DNA of 64,000 nt from Stereocaulon alpinum (Eukaryota; Ascomycota; Lecanoromycetes; Lecanorales; Stereocaulaceae): positions 62,001-126,000 of the forward strand of contig JAEUBA010000014.1 in the NCBI GenBank assembly GCA_018257865.1, given 5' to 3'. Shown here in pieces: positions 35,940 to 47,672 of the stretch. The position numbers and the translations under genes were made by a program. The number at the start of each line of letters is the position of its first letter. The stretch's first letter is position 1. The notes below the pieces were generated by a model. The model worked only from the letters and a program-made list of their open reading frames with translations, searched no databases and was not told the DNA's origin.

Positions 35940-38900
35940 GACTAGCTTGAAAGGATACCTCTGATCTGTTATGATGATAGAATTCGATGGATGAGTTCGT
36001 AATAATACCCCGTAGGTCAGAATGAGCCACGTGTCATTGTTTTGATCCAGAAATACAGCTGTACGTACAGAGCTATGAAAGGCTCGGATGCCCACCAGAG
36101 CAGGAGCACAAATCTCCGAGTAGGTAGATGATGTTCAGAAGCGAGTGAGCAAGTGCTTTGGTGTCTTGAGGTAGGGGGTAAGATGGTTGATCGCGGTGGT
36201 GATGGTGTTCTTGTAGGAGAGCGGGCGGGTTCATTTGTATGGTGATTTTGCCGCTAGCGTATTTCGCCTACCACCCGAAGTGCCTTCTTATCAGGCTTCG
36301 CTTGTCTGGGTTGGGAAAGGCAAGGCTTTTCAAGAAGTCAGGGAGGAAGGGACCATCCAACTCGATGTAAAAGGAGAATGTAAGCTGTCTTCAATATCTA
36401 CCAGCTCTAAAGCTACAGCGAGAGCTTATGTTAACAAGCAAGCAGGAACAGCAACACATCGTGGCACAACCCTGGCCTACAGACATCCTACCCCTCAGCT
36501 CTTGCTGCCATCTGCAACGACTCTCAGCGTCCGACCAAGGCTCCCACACAGAGAATAGAAATTACTCACAGCGGATAACCTACCATTTTGGCGGATTGGA
36601 AGACCTCTTTGCAATCAAGGAAGGAAGAGGTACAATGAAGAAATTTCCAGAAAGAACACCAGACAGAAAGAAGAAAGAAAAACTCACCCCCGACCAGCTT
36701 GCAGCACTTTGCTGACCCATTCTTGAAACAGGTCTACAATATGTGAGCCCTTGGCAGCCATCCGCCAGCAAGTACCGCCAGTGGCGCCCGCAACAATATG
36801 TCAAGTCATGTCACCTCAAGACAGACTTAATATTGTGTCTACATCTTCAACATACACTTCGAGACTTACCACGTCATCTGGACGATAGCTAACAGTCAAG
36901 GCAACTGTTGAGCAACAAGGTATACTCCTGAGCACACCTGCGTGTATGCGAGCTAGCCACAAAAGAAGACAGCATCGAGAAGCCCATTGCAAATCATTGA
37001 AAAGCAGCATGGGCTCATTGAGGGGGCATTGCCTCTTTCAGTAGCGTTGCCATCAATTTGTGGCTTGCGCTGACCACTGACCAAATCTTCTGTGCGAACA
37101 GACAAATGGATGCTTTTGGAACTCCTGACCACGCTAAACAATGAAAGACAACAGTTCAATCACAATTAAGCCATGGAGAGGCTGCGAGCACCATAGCTTC
37201 TCGTGACACCATTACAGTGAACGTGGTTAGCATGAATGGTTGGCCCCCGACCGGATAGGTGTGAGCCTACCTCTTTGCTTATCAATTTATACAGCCCTAA
37301 ACAAGATATAGGGACGAAGAAAATCACACAGCGCTGAGTTTGCAAACGGAGGCGCTTGCTTAGGTACTAAGATGACAGCACACGCATAGTACACAGACAA
37401 AGAGCAAATGGTGGCCATTTTCTACTTCCTTACGTACCAGAAATCAGCCTGCAGACCTCCAGCTGTCCACTATCAGCTCAGAAACGCTCTGAGAACAGTG
37501 AACGACGTGTTCTCACTATGTTATGGGCACTTGAACGAGTTGTAGTTGAGGTTCGCTTCCTGAGAGTGCTAACCGGTTTCAGTTTGGAGCAGAGTGTTAG
37601 ACCCGGAGAAAAGCAGCTCTAACTCCGGGCTACTCCACTAAGACTGACCCATCTCAACTGTACAACTACAGTGTGAATCCCACAAGCCTATGGCAGTCAA
37701 GAGGACTTTCACAACGCAACGTGCTGGGCTATAGTTAGGCTGGAGTGCTTTGATCAACCTCTCTAGGAGGCTGCGATGCCTGCTGGGCAAGCTACTCAAC
37801 GAGGCAGCAGAGATGATAGGAGCAGCACAATGATGGCGTGAGAGTAGAGGATCATTTGGGGGCAACCACTGTAGCCCTTTCGGCCTTCAGCCTGTCAGAT
37901 TAAGCTGCAATCTTGGACGTTGGAGGTATGAGTTGTACTCTGGGCGTGCTTCATTGATCGAATGCTGAAGGAAGGGCGTACTTCTCGCACTACCAAAAGA
38001 TAAGGAACGCTGAATTATTAGTAGTGAGACAAACTTAGGGGAAGCTTCTTGCAATCTCAGACATAAGCTAAAGGGAACTACCTCATTCGGGGAGGGTTGG
38101 CTTCCAGACAGGATCCAATATGATGAACATACCAGATGTGCGTTTACATAGAAAAAGTTTTTTGCTATCAGAGACTACACTGTATGTGAGAACGTGAAGG
38201 GAGCTTTCAGCAACTCGCGGTTCACTCTTTGCAAAACGTGCTTGTTGCAATTTCGGCTCAAAAAAAGCCAACCTCGCATCCTTCGAACCCTCCTCTATCG
38301 ACTTCCCGTCTCAAATTCTATACCCTGTGAGGGAAACGGCCGACTATTTGCATGTACAGCTGTCGTGCCTCCTGCTCCACTTCGTGATATCTGCATGTCC
38401 TCCTGCTGCAGATCAATCACAGTCAGTCGTTCCGAAAGTAATGTAATCGCCAAACTTCGACACCTACTGTTGTACAATCTGTCGCAACTACATGATGAAC
38501 GAAGCCTGGAAGGTGTTTCGGGCGACTCGCTTACTGTAAGCCTTGGACTCCAGATTCATTTTAACCTTTGGGGTCGCAAAACCAACCGTTGGAATTGTCG
38601 AAATTGCTAGCTTCTAGGGAATATAGCAAATTTCTATTCGGTCAGAGGTACTACTACCTAAAGTCAGTGCACCCTAACGCCATATCCGAGCTTTACCTGT
38701 ATTTTCTTACCCAGAGAAGAATTTGTACGTTCTTAGGGACTTCTGCCACCTTATACGAGCCTTTAAGCAAGCCCTTAAAGCGTAATAAGCACTGAATTAG
38801 AGGGTGCCTAGCGCTGCTTAAGTGCCCGCTCCTCAGGATATTCCTAGTCAAAGCCCCCACCCCACCCAAAATTATATTGGCGACGACATACCCGAGAACT

Positions 38901-39175
38901 GAACTCCGCCCCTTAACTGTTAGAAAAGTTGGTACCTACCAGTGTTATCAGTTTGAACGGTTTGGCTTCTAGAATGGACTAGTTATCATAACGCTGAATA
39001 CTAGTACTTAGTCTGGTTTGCCTTCAAAACTACACCGTCAAACCTATCATATCATTAGTACTATCCGTTACAGTAGAAGGTTAGCCTACAATCATTATCA
39101 CAATCAGTATTTCATCAACTAAGGTTCGCATGGTTTTCAATTCTAACGAGTAACCTCTAGGCCATCACAACCGCC
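35940..39175. other. Gene-poor 3.2-kb region
   Basis: It contains the DNMT5 5' region on the left and the promoter of the 2H phosphoesterase gene on the right. Open frames are short (up to 138 codons) and show no domain on either strand. The part from about 38600 to 39170 is AT-richer, with many TTA and TAG triplets, and could be a decayed mobile element, but no terminal repeats or transposase motif could be recognised. Confidence 0.4.
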
Positions 39176-40214
39176 ATGCCTCCTATAGATACCAATAATT
39201 CTTTCATAGACGTGTCGGGAATTCCAAGCTTAACATCCGACAACCCTTACGATGCTATGCTTGAGGCTTGTAGGAATGACCCGGTATCTCTCCTATCACA
39301 TAGCAATACCTCTTAGTATCTAATAGTCAAGGCACAAATCCAAAACCGCTATAAAACACACCGCGAGACCCGAACCGAACAGCAAAAGGCTAAGATACTC
39401 GCTCCTGATTTCTCGGGCTTCAGTATCGACCCCATCCTTGAGCAATTGGTCAAGCCAGACGCATATCCTGGCTACGTTGATCCCAGGAATTGCCTGGTCT
39501 TCTGGGCGAGACCACCGAAGCGTGTTCGAGAACTTGTAGGAATATTGCAAGCCCAGCTCCGAGAGGCTGCACCCAGTTAGTCCAAGTTAGCCCATCCTCC
39601 AGTGTTTGCTAATCAGCTAAGATCTCTGGCTCATGCCACTCGATTGCCTACATTTGACAGTATTGGAAATGGCTCATTCTCGGACCGAAGCTGAGATAGC
39701 AGCAATGGTACAAGAAATGGAAGGAAAGATACCAGGGATCGTCGACTTTACGTACAACCATCGTGCACGACTCGTCAAGCCTATGCTTAGCTACGATGCG
39801 GCAGCCATCGCCTTGAGTTTCCTACCAGCTGCCGGAGAAAGCTTGCCCGGAAACAAGATCACTAGTGACGCGTACACCTATCATCATCTACGACGTGATA
39901 TATCAGCTTTGTGCAAGAGCACCGGGGTCGAAGTTGCCTCTCGCTATGTCGTCCCATCAGCACATCTAACGATTGCACGCTTTGTCACGCAAACAAATTA
40001 TGCAAAAGAGGGAGATCTGGGTACAGACCCGAAGAACGTAGCTAGGCTGATTGAGAAGCTGGAAGATCTTAACGTCAGTCTGAGATCGCTGTACTGGGCA
40101 AAGGAGGCTGGCGAGTGGACTGTCGGCGAAGAGAATGGGCTGGTAAGTCGCAGGGGGACAGTATGGTATGGAGGAGGCGAAACACTTCATCAAGGTCGAG
40201 GATTTGACTCATAG
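39176..40214 (+). CDS. 2H phosphoesterase family protein (RNA ligase/cyclic phosphodiesterase-like)
   Basis: Three exons (39176-39283, 39332-39575, 39622-40214) give 314 residues. Two HxT motifs define the 2H fold: H128-L-T130 in LDCLHLTVLE and H232-L-T234 in SAHLTIARF, about 100 residues apart as expected. Between them are the conserved blocks YNHRARLVKPMLSYDA and DAYTYHHLRRDI, and the C-terminus reads WYGGGE. Two-histidine phosphoesterases hydrolyse 2',3'-cyclic phosphates or related RNA ends. This intact fungal subfamily is widespread in Pezizomycotina, but its substrate is not established. Both introns are 46-48 nt. The second intron's 3' site is the CTAAG at 39617-39621, not the nearer CAG, because only that choice restores AAPNLWLMP. 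Confidence 0.8.
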
Positions 40215-40555
40215 ATTGACCATCCTCTTTTCGCTATTGAAAGACTTCGGCAGACACTTGCCAAGACGAATCATATATTTCTCAGCGCAGAGGGCAATTT
40301 CGAGTCATGTGGCGGTATTGGCCTATGCATCTTCCGACTGTCTCGCCAGGGCCCATAATTCAATGTGACGTTTGTATTTAATTGAGTATTTCGCCAGTCT
40401 TGAACATCCGCCACTAACACTATAGTTCTAGCGTCTTGGCATTTATCTGCAAGCGAGCCACATCCGCACATTCAGATCTCAGCTTCAATCAGCGTTCAAA
40501 CAACGACGAAGCAGCACTCGCCATTGGGCAATACGACCATCATACAGTATTCAAG
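40215..40555. other. Intergenic, presumed eL42 promoter
   Basis: This short stretch lies between the 2H phosphoesterase stop and the eL42 start. No other feature was seen. Confidence 0.5.
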
Positions 40556-41358
40556 ATGGTAAGATTTCCCGGTACTTGTTCATATACTCCCGGACATCGC
40601 CCAAGCAAGACGGGGGAACTTGCGAGAGGAGGGAGCTCGAAACCGCGCGGGCTACGTTGGGAGGACTGTTGAAGGGGCTACAAGGACGCTGGGACGGAGC
40701 TAGAGACTGTGGTAGAAGAGAAGGAAGTAGCTGTATCATCAGAACTCGAGCACTGGTCCTTGCGATTCAGCTACATCGCCAAAGCCACATTAAGAGCAGG
40801 ATCTTTCGCACGGAGCTCAAACAGCCATCATCCTCATTGCAGAGCAGTCATTCTAGAGGCCATATAGCTAACAGCTGGATCCACCAGGTCAACGTCCCCA
40901 AGACCCGCCGCACATACTGCAAAGGCAAAGAATGCAAAAAGCACACCCAGCACAAAGTCACACAATACAAGGCCGGCAAAGTATGTTCCTCCTCAACGAC
41001 CGACATACACACCCATCGAGCCCCCGTCCTACCCTGTACAAGTTATTTAACTGATCTATTTCTTCTCCACAGGCCTCCTCAGTAGCCCAAGGAAAGCGCC
41101 GTTATGACCGGAAACAATCCGGATACGGAGGACAAACGAAACCCGTCTTCCACAAGAAAGCCAAGACAACGAAGAAAGTGGTGTTAAGACTGGAGTGCAC
41201 GAACTGCAAGACAAAGGCACAGTTGGCATTAAAGCGGTGCAAGCATTTCGAGTTGGGGTACGTTTCCCTAGCTACAGCATATGAGAAGGGGCTAGATGTG
41301 CTGACAATTGGATCACAGAGGCGACAAGAAGACGAAGGGTGCTGCGTTAGTGTTCTAG
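40556..41358 (+). CDS. RPL42: 60S ribosomal protein eL42
   Basis: Four exons (40556-40558, 40888-40980, 41073-41257, 41319-41358) give 106 residues, the exact family length. The sequence starts MVNVPKTRRTYC and ends GGDKKTKGAALVF. Four cysteines form the zinc site (TYCKGKEC near the N-terminus and ECTNCKT further on). eL42 lies at the E site of the large subunit. Residue 56 is proline (QTKPVFHKK), the residue found in cycloheximide-sensitive fungi; glutamine here is the known resistance change. Exon 1 is only the ATG, followed at once by a 329-nt intron (40559-40887), long for this window. No clear box C/D or H/ACA snoRNA was found in that intron. Confidence 0.95.
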
Positions 41359-42466
41359 ATGGGCTACGATAGGGCGTGTGTGGATCTATTACTACAACTT
41401 TGCGGATGAGCACTACTATCATAGGCGAACCTGAAGCACCAAACCCACGTTTCCAGCTGCCACAATTAACGCACACATGACTCATAACCACGACTGCCGA
41501 ACATCACGCACTACCTAGTCCAAAGCTAGCTACGTACTACCGACTCCAAGACCATACCCCAACACGCAAGACACAAACACAAACACAAGCACCTACAAAG
41601 AAACCTTCGCAATTCCAAACTCCAAGAACTAGTCCCACACCCACGTAAAATCCATCAAACCTAGGTCCCACACTCCGAAACCCAGTCCAACAAACCCACA
41701 CCCACAAAACCAGAACCATCGTACCCATCCAACAAATCCCAGCATGATCATTCCAACTCGTAGCAAACCCCCATCTAGCCCCCCAGAGCCCCCCAAACCC
41801 ACCACTCCACAACCAGTACCCCAACACACCCCCACAGCACTCCTGCATGCACCTACAGTAACAACAAGAAACAACAGACCACCAAGCAACCTCACAATCA
41901 CATTCTCGGAAGAAACCCCAGCCGCAAGCGCGTGATAGAGGCGGTGTGACATATACTAAAATAGTAGTAATTAGAGTTAGTTACCTTAGGGACGGTGGAG
42001 CCTCCGATTGCGGGTCCGGGGCGGGCTTAAGGTGGGTAGGGTGGGGAATATGCAGGAACCGAGGAGATGTGCGTGATCCTTTAGGATTTTAGGTGTGATT
42101 CTACGAACGCGTTTGACGGTGGGAACGGAGGGAGGGCAGATGATTTAATCTTTGGGGGGGAGTGGAGGGTGAGGTGAGGTGAGGCAGACCTCGGTCCAGT
42201 GAGATAATGGGGCCTTGAGCAATAGTTACTATGAAATACTCTCTGAAACGTTTCGGGCGTGTCACCGCCATGTGACGATAGTCTGGAGTCTAGGCTTGTC
42301 CTAGGGTTCTAAGTTCACTTTTCGTCATGCATTGAGGGCTTAGCCAAAGCCAACGCGTCTCCACACCCCACTGGAACCGTTTTCTCATTGCCCATCTCTT
42401 TAAATCCCCGATATCTCGCACCTCAATCTCTGCCGTCTCGCTGGTCGAGAGCTCCCTCTGAGCGAG
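41359..42466. other. Intergenic with A/C-rich simple sequence
   Basis: From about 41560 to 41930 the plus strand is strongly A/C-rich with CACAAAC and CCCACA words, giving spurious Pro-rich frames. GGTGA units repeat near 42170-42190. No supported gene. Confidence 0.5.
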
Positions 42467-43456
42467 ATGGATCGGACAGCAAGTGGGGTGGAAGTGGATG
42501 GTGTTGGAGCAGAAGAGTCAGCATCGAAGCCTGCGAGGACGCGAGAGGGATGCACCCAAGCGTCAAAGTCACAGGAAACCGAGAAGAGCAGAAGACAACG
42601 GACGATATCCATGGAGAGAGGGCCCCTGCCTCCGTCCACAACGATCAACCGACCGCCCAGTGCCTCAACCTCGCCAAGCACCTCCAGGCCCAGTTCCTCC
42701 CGCCGTAACTCGAGCAGACGCAGCTCCACAGCACATACATCAAGTCGACCTTCAAACAATTGCTCCAGACGTTCCTCGTTCCTTATTCGCCAGCCCAGTG
42801 AGACCCCCACCTGGCGGCCTCGAGTGCCCCAGCGGAGGAGTAGCGCAGCCCATTATCGCACCTCTTCTACCGAATCGTATGCCACTCACAGCAAGAGCGT
42901 GTTGTTGTTCCAGTCCCTCGAAGCTTCTCTAGCCAATGTTGACCCGCTTCCTCCTCGACCAACTGCACACTTGACATCAGCAAGCCTACAAACACTACAA
43001 TCTCCAGCAACAGCAGTAGAGCCGTGCGCGTCTAAATCGTCATCGACCCTTGTGGAGTCCCTAGAGCTTCAGCAACACAGCTACTCGAACCACGTTCCAG
43101 CAACCACGATCGATTGGACACTTCCCTCCACACGCCGCCGCCAGTACGATGAGATAGAGAAGTCGTCTCGAGGGATTCGCGGTCTAGTCAGACGCATCAC
43201 TCCAAGTTCACTCTGGTGGAAGGGAAACCGAGCCGGCTTCTATGACGCTGAGAAAGGCAGTGATGGTGGGACGATGAGGCGATATAGGCTGGATCCCGAT
43301 GATGATGATAGTATTGTGGGGGCCGGGGATGATGAGAAGCATAGGAGTCTGATGGACGTCATGGAGGTCAGAGGGAGTAGAGATCGTGGAGAGCGAGGGA
43401 CAGGGCGCAGGTGGACTTGCTTCCATTTCCGAAGAGATGCAGCAAAGAAGGCTTGA
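42467..43456 (+). CDS. Conserved fungal protein of unknown function, Ser/Arg-rich
   Basis: A single exon encodes 329 residues. The first ~200 are disordered-looking, rich in Ser, Arg, Pro and Thr (for example SSRRNSSRRSS). The C-terminal part carries a compact block: STRRRQYDEIEKSSRGIRGL, then VRRITPSSLWW, then FYDAEKGSDGGTMRRYRLD. I recognise this arrangement (Arg-rich Y..I/EK, RGIRGL, FY..GSD..VRRYRLD) from uncharacterised ascomycete proteins. No signal peptide, membrane segment or enzyme motif is visible. Function is unknown. The open frame, biased composition and conserved block support a real gene. Confidence 0.65.
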   Translation: MDRTASGVEVDGVGAEESASKPARTREGCTQASKSQETEKSRRQRTISMERGPLPPSTTINRPPSASTSPSTSRPSSSRRNSSRRSSTAHTSSRPSNNCSRRSSFLIRQPSETPTWRPRVPQRRSSAAHYRTSSTESYATHSKSVLLFQSLEASLANVDPLPPRPTAHLTSASLQTLQSPATAVEPCASKSSSTLVESLELQQHSYSNHVPATTIDWTLPSTRRRQYDEIEKSSRGIRGLVRRITPSSLWWKGNRAGFYDAEKGSDGGTMRRYRLDPDDDDSIVGAGDDEKHRSLMDVMEVRGSRDRGERGTGRRWTCFHFRRDAAKKA

Positions 43457-43742
43457 TAAGGTCATTGTTATATGGCGACCATTTGAGCGAGCATAGCTAG
43501 CGAACGGCATGTGTGAGCGTTGATACCCATTCCCGCGAGATCGATTATTACGAGATGATTTATAGGCATTTCCGAAGACGTGCTGGCAAGCACGAACACG
43601 GGTCTGTAGGACAGGCTTAGCTAGGGCTTGAGACGAAGATATTGCTGCGTACTTCAAAGATGTTGTCATGCTCCTCTTTGTCGCGAGAGCTACACATTTT
43701 GGTACAGCTCAGTATCTCACTCTGCAGCATCCAAGACGATCA

Positions 43743-45398
43743 CTAGCTTTGATGCTCATGTTTAGGTATTCGTGGCAGCGTGAGCCATATGGCTAGTAGT
43801 AAGACTAGCAGGCCCAGGACGATAGGTTGCAGGGTCTGCACACCCTTGGCTTGTGCAATTGCTCCAACGGCGAAAGGCAGCCTGTTCGCATGATTGATGT
43901 TAGCCTTCTTCATGGGTATCAAGAGATCCACGCAAGGCATAGACATATATCTAGACGACGGCTAGGGTACTAAACAGTGATCAGGATGAACTGTAAATTA
44001 GAGACTTACAAAGCAGCACCTCCTCCACCCACAGCGGCGCTGAAACCAATGGCAGCAACATGAAGTTCCTGCGGAAGTAACTTTGTGGCTGCAACCACGC
44101 CAGCTGGGAACATCGGACCAATAAAGAATCCTACAAAGGCGATGGCGATAGCAGAGATGAAGAATTGAGGAACCAGCCAGAAGATAAGTTCAAGCCCAAT
44201 AGCACAGAAGAGGTATATGCAGACTGCCAGGCGTTCGCCGATACGGCCTGTCACAAAGCCAAGAGATACTCGTCCGACCGTGAGGCCCAGCCAAAAGCCA
44301 GTAGCGGTCATGCCTGAGGCAAAGGGCTGTCCGTGGCGAATTCTCATCATGAACGTAACAATCCAGCCGCCAAGGGAGACTGTATAGAACATCGTCAGCT
44401 AACGCAAGTTTGTCGCAAATGGGCAGCATTGCTCTTTGACTAACCCTCCGTCCCCACGTAAGTGAGGAAGAATACTGAGCATATCCAGGTAACCCTTTTC
44501 CTCAAAGCCAACCTTGTCATGCCCTTCTCTTCGCCGCCATCAGCACGATTGTTGTCTCGATATTGCTCCCCTGTTGCTCTCCAAAAGGCTGCTGTCCCTG
44601 CAATTAGCTCCAACGTCACCACCCCAATCATGATATAGTAGAACGTCCACCAGCCCAGATTCCCTTTCGTGACCATAGTTGTAGCAATCAGAGGACTTAT
44701 AGTCGCTCCCAGGCCGAAGCACCCATGTAGCAACCCTAACAGCTGGTTTTGCTGATCCATTGTGCCAATCCATGCATTCCACGCTGCATCGAGCAGTCCA
44801 TTGCCCATGCCTGCCAGGCTAAGAATGATGACCACCGCTGGATACGGTGGATGCGTAGAGATGACTATGTAGGCCAAGATCCTGCATGTTGTCCCGATAT
44901 AAGCAACACCCCTTCGACCAAAGAGACGGTGAATGCGGTCACTGAGTAGAGCAGCCAAAGTGTAGCCTGAGAAAGGAGATAGGAAGACGAGAGAGGTGAC
45001 GAGGTAGGAAAGCTTGTAGTCTGCTCCGATCTAGAGCAGAAGTCAACAAGCTGGTTAATGATAAGCAGTCAACGGGAGCCCCGAATGAGTGGCCAGTGGC
45101 ATACGTAGGGTACCAGAGCACCATAAGATGCGTCGTTCATTCCAAAGTTGATGAAAGCGAAGAAGGTGGCCGCAAGTCTCCAAGTATTGATCCTGGGCTT
45201 GTTCCATCTTTCGCGTGCTTCCACTACACGTCCTATACCTGGCACTGGCAGTCCCGAAGGAGTATGTTCAGGAATTGACCCATTTGACCCGTCTGGCTTT
45301 TCTTCCATAGGTGTGAACGTTGCCTTTTCCTTTGGAGGCAAAGCCGCAGGCTGGGGACTACTAGGCAGCATCTCAATCATTGCAATATTGGAGGACAT
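43743..45398 (-). CDS. MFS transporter, fucose permease-like (FHS) type
   Basis: Four exons on the minus strand (45398-45105, 45030-44445, 44379-44010, 43881-43743) give 462 residues. A polar N-terminus of ~75 residues precedes the first helix (FFAFINFGMNDASYGALVPY), which has the N-D-A signature of the FucP-like group. About twelve hydrophobic helices follow. The cytoplasmic loop between helices 2 and 3 reads SDRIHRLFGRRG, the MFS D-R-GRR motif, and helix 5 has GLLDAAWNAW. The last helix (LGLLVLLLAIWLTLP) is followed by a short tail. Fungal members include sugar carriers and uncharacterised plasma-membrane transporters, so the substrate cannot be told. It is divergent with the Ayr1-like gene. 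The last intron (128 nt) is longer than usual here. Confidence 0.8.
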
Positions 45399-45755
45399 AT
45401 TGTTGGGAAGCAGCCAGCTGCGGTCGATGTTGGAAATTCATGTTTTCTTCTTCAGGCCTCTCTTGTTTAATGGCAAACCGCTCCATGGCTCCTTCCGGCA
45501 AAACATCGGTGCCAGTCGCAACAGTTTATTAGCCTTGATTAGCTCCATGCCGAACTTCGGTCTCACTCAGCAAAATTGCCCATAATGACTGATCAATGTG
45601 TGATCGAGGTCTCATAGCCCGCAAACGGCAAAACCTTGCCATTGTCGTTGAAATCAAGATACAAAATAAGGAGGCAACGCAAGACACCGATAGGTTCCAC
45701 GACCCCCACCCAAATACGGTATAGGCATATGCACTCCCACGCCACATAATTAGCG
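45399..45755. promoter_or_regulatory. Divergent promoter region, FHS transporter and Ayr1-like reductase
   Basis: This 357-bp interval separates the two start codons and must hold both promoters. No distinct elements were recognised. Confidence 0.5.
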
Positions 45756-46592
45756 ATGCCAATTGGAGGCAAGAAAACCGTCTTGATTACCGGCTGCAGC
45801 CCAGGAGGCATTGGGTATGCACTTGCTCGTGCATTCCACTCGAGCAGCCTGCACGTCTTCGCAACTGCACGCAATGAAAAGGCTCTTGCGGACTTGACTG
45901 CTATAGGCATTGAGGCGCTGTCTCTCGAGATTACATTCCCGGACAACATTACAGAAATCAGGAGCCATATCCACGAACGGACTGGGGGTTCTCTCGACTA
46001 CCTTGTCAACAATGCAGGACGCAACTACACTGTTCCAGCCCTCGACATCGATTTTGCAGAGGTCCAAAGTGTATTCGAGTCCAATGTTTTCGCCGTTATG
46101 CGTCTCTGTCAGGCGTTCGCTCCTCTCCTCATACAAGCAAAAGGCACAATCATCAACATTGGTAGCGTTGCCGCAAGAATACCTTACGTCTTCGGTTCCG
46201 TTTACAACGCGTCCAAAGCGGCCTTACACTGCTACAGCGATACCTTGCGCGTCGAACTAGCTCCGTTCGAAGTCAGGGTCATTGTCGTGATTACCGGTGG
46301 TGTCAAGAGCAACATATGTCGGACACACCGAGAGCTGTCAGAGGGCTCACTTTACCTTCCACTCGATGCAGAGTACAAGAGAAGACTGCTACATCCACAA
46401 GAAGTTGGAATGGATACCGCACTCTACGCAGCAAAAGTGGTCAAGGCAGTGCTCAAATCGCACCCTGCCAGTTCGGTGTGGAAAGGCGCCCAGGCCTCAA
46501 AAGTCTGGCTGCTGCTCACCTTCTTTCCGAGGGTTTTGTGGGACTACTACTTTGCTATACTCTTTAATATGGGCAAGCTCGCAAACTTGTGA
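45756..46592 (+). CDS. Short-chain reductase, Ayr1-like (1-acyl-DHAP reductase)
   Basis: A single exon encodes 278 residues. The Rossmann motif TGCSPGGIG sits at residues 12-20, NNAG at 85-88, and the catalytic set is N110, S137, Y150 and K154 (YNASK). The TGCSPGGIG form and the C-terminal hydrophobic segments (LLLTFFPRVLWDYYFAILF) match yeast Ayr1, an NADPH-dependent 1-acyldihydroxyacetone-phosphate reductase of lipid droplets and ER that makes lysophosphatidic acid. Pezizomycotina have several Ayr1 paralogues, and not all are known to use that substrate, so the exact reaction is inferred. The length matches the family. Confidence 0.82.
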   Translation: MPIGGKKTVLITGCSPGGIGYALARAFHSSSLHVFATARNEKALADLTAIGIEALSLEITFPDNITEIRSHIHERTGGSLDYLVNNAGRNYTVPALDIDFAEVQSVFESNVFAVMRLCQAFAPLLIQAKGTIINIGSVAARIPYVFGSVYNASKAALHCYSDTLRVELAPFEVRVIVVITGGVKSNICRTHRELSEGSLYLPLDAEYKRRLLHPQEVGMDTALYAAKVVKAVLKSHPASSVWKGAQASKVWLLLTFFPRVLWDYYFAILFNMGKLANL

Positions 46593-47672
46593 AAGCTCAG
46601 CAGAAGAACGACTAGGACCTATGTACTCTCTTTCCGAGTCTGGGTGTTCCTTCCATCCACGTGCGTGTTCATGCTATCAGTATGTCGTTTTCGGCGAAAT
46701 CTTTTGTACAGTCCTCAGAGCGTACAAAGGCCGTATGTCGTGCTCTCCAAGTCAACATTGCCTACAAGCAACACCGACTAATGCTCCCAGGAATTTCACT
46801 AGTACCTACTTCGCAATTCCGGTGCCCGTGGTGGCATCGATATGAAACAACTCGCATCTTTGAGTTGGGCTCTCACTTGGGTTGCTGTCTAGACAAAGGC
46901 AGTTGCGCGAGGCCAATCGCAGAACAATCTGCACCTGAGGACGGCTAAGGCATCGGAGAGATGTGACTCATAAGGGGGAAGGCCGTAGTCCTGGGCATAG
47001 ATCTATCAATCCTTAGTCTAGCTTCAGTGTGGACATATGATTTTGTTCCCCGGACGTCAAGGACGCAAGAAAAACCAATGGCGTAAATCTACACTCCAAA
47101 GAATAGCAAGGTAGGTATTCCGAAAACCACACACCCATAAAGACATGCAGGCTTTGCACAAACATTATACCCCATTGAGTGCCGACTCAGTAACTTATCG
47201 CATTGACTTTCTTAGGCCGCAAAATATCCGCTTTCGCTCGTCGACCTTAACCTAACATGACTAACTAGCCCCACTAGTTCACGTTCTTTCGGGTGGGATT
47301 TCCCGTCCCCAATGGAACGTCCCCTAGGAAGCAACTCAAGCGTAATTGCTACCTAGATTGGGAGCATCTAGAGCTGTTCTTGCATCCGCGTTCCGGGAGC
47401 CTGCTAGGGTACATAAAGCTTGTTTTTATAAGGTAGAAATATACGGTTTCGCTCGAGAACAGGGGGAATGCTTGGGCTTCATCGAGAACATCCACTCTTT
47501 TCAATTGCTTGCACACACTCATTAGTTCAATGTACATATAGTGGAGACGAAAGGCTGATTGCGTATACTGCTAGAGCACCGTAGGTTCTGGATATTCCCC
47601 GCTTGTTCCGTCTCATTGGGTCATTGGAGATCCCGCAACTCTGATTGGACAATTGCGCATTCCTCGCTTCGA
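46593..47672. other. Intergenic, 1.1 kb
   Basis: No supported gene lies between the Ayr1-like stop and the glycosyltransferase start. The frame of the glycosyltransferase stays open back to about 47559 but has no ATG there. Confidence 0.45.

Noticed and set aside
37000..38600. Possible small genes in the gap, for example frames at 38194-38610
   Set aside because: No conserved motif, no signal peptide and no splice-linked extension were found on either strand.
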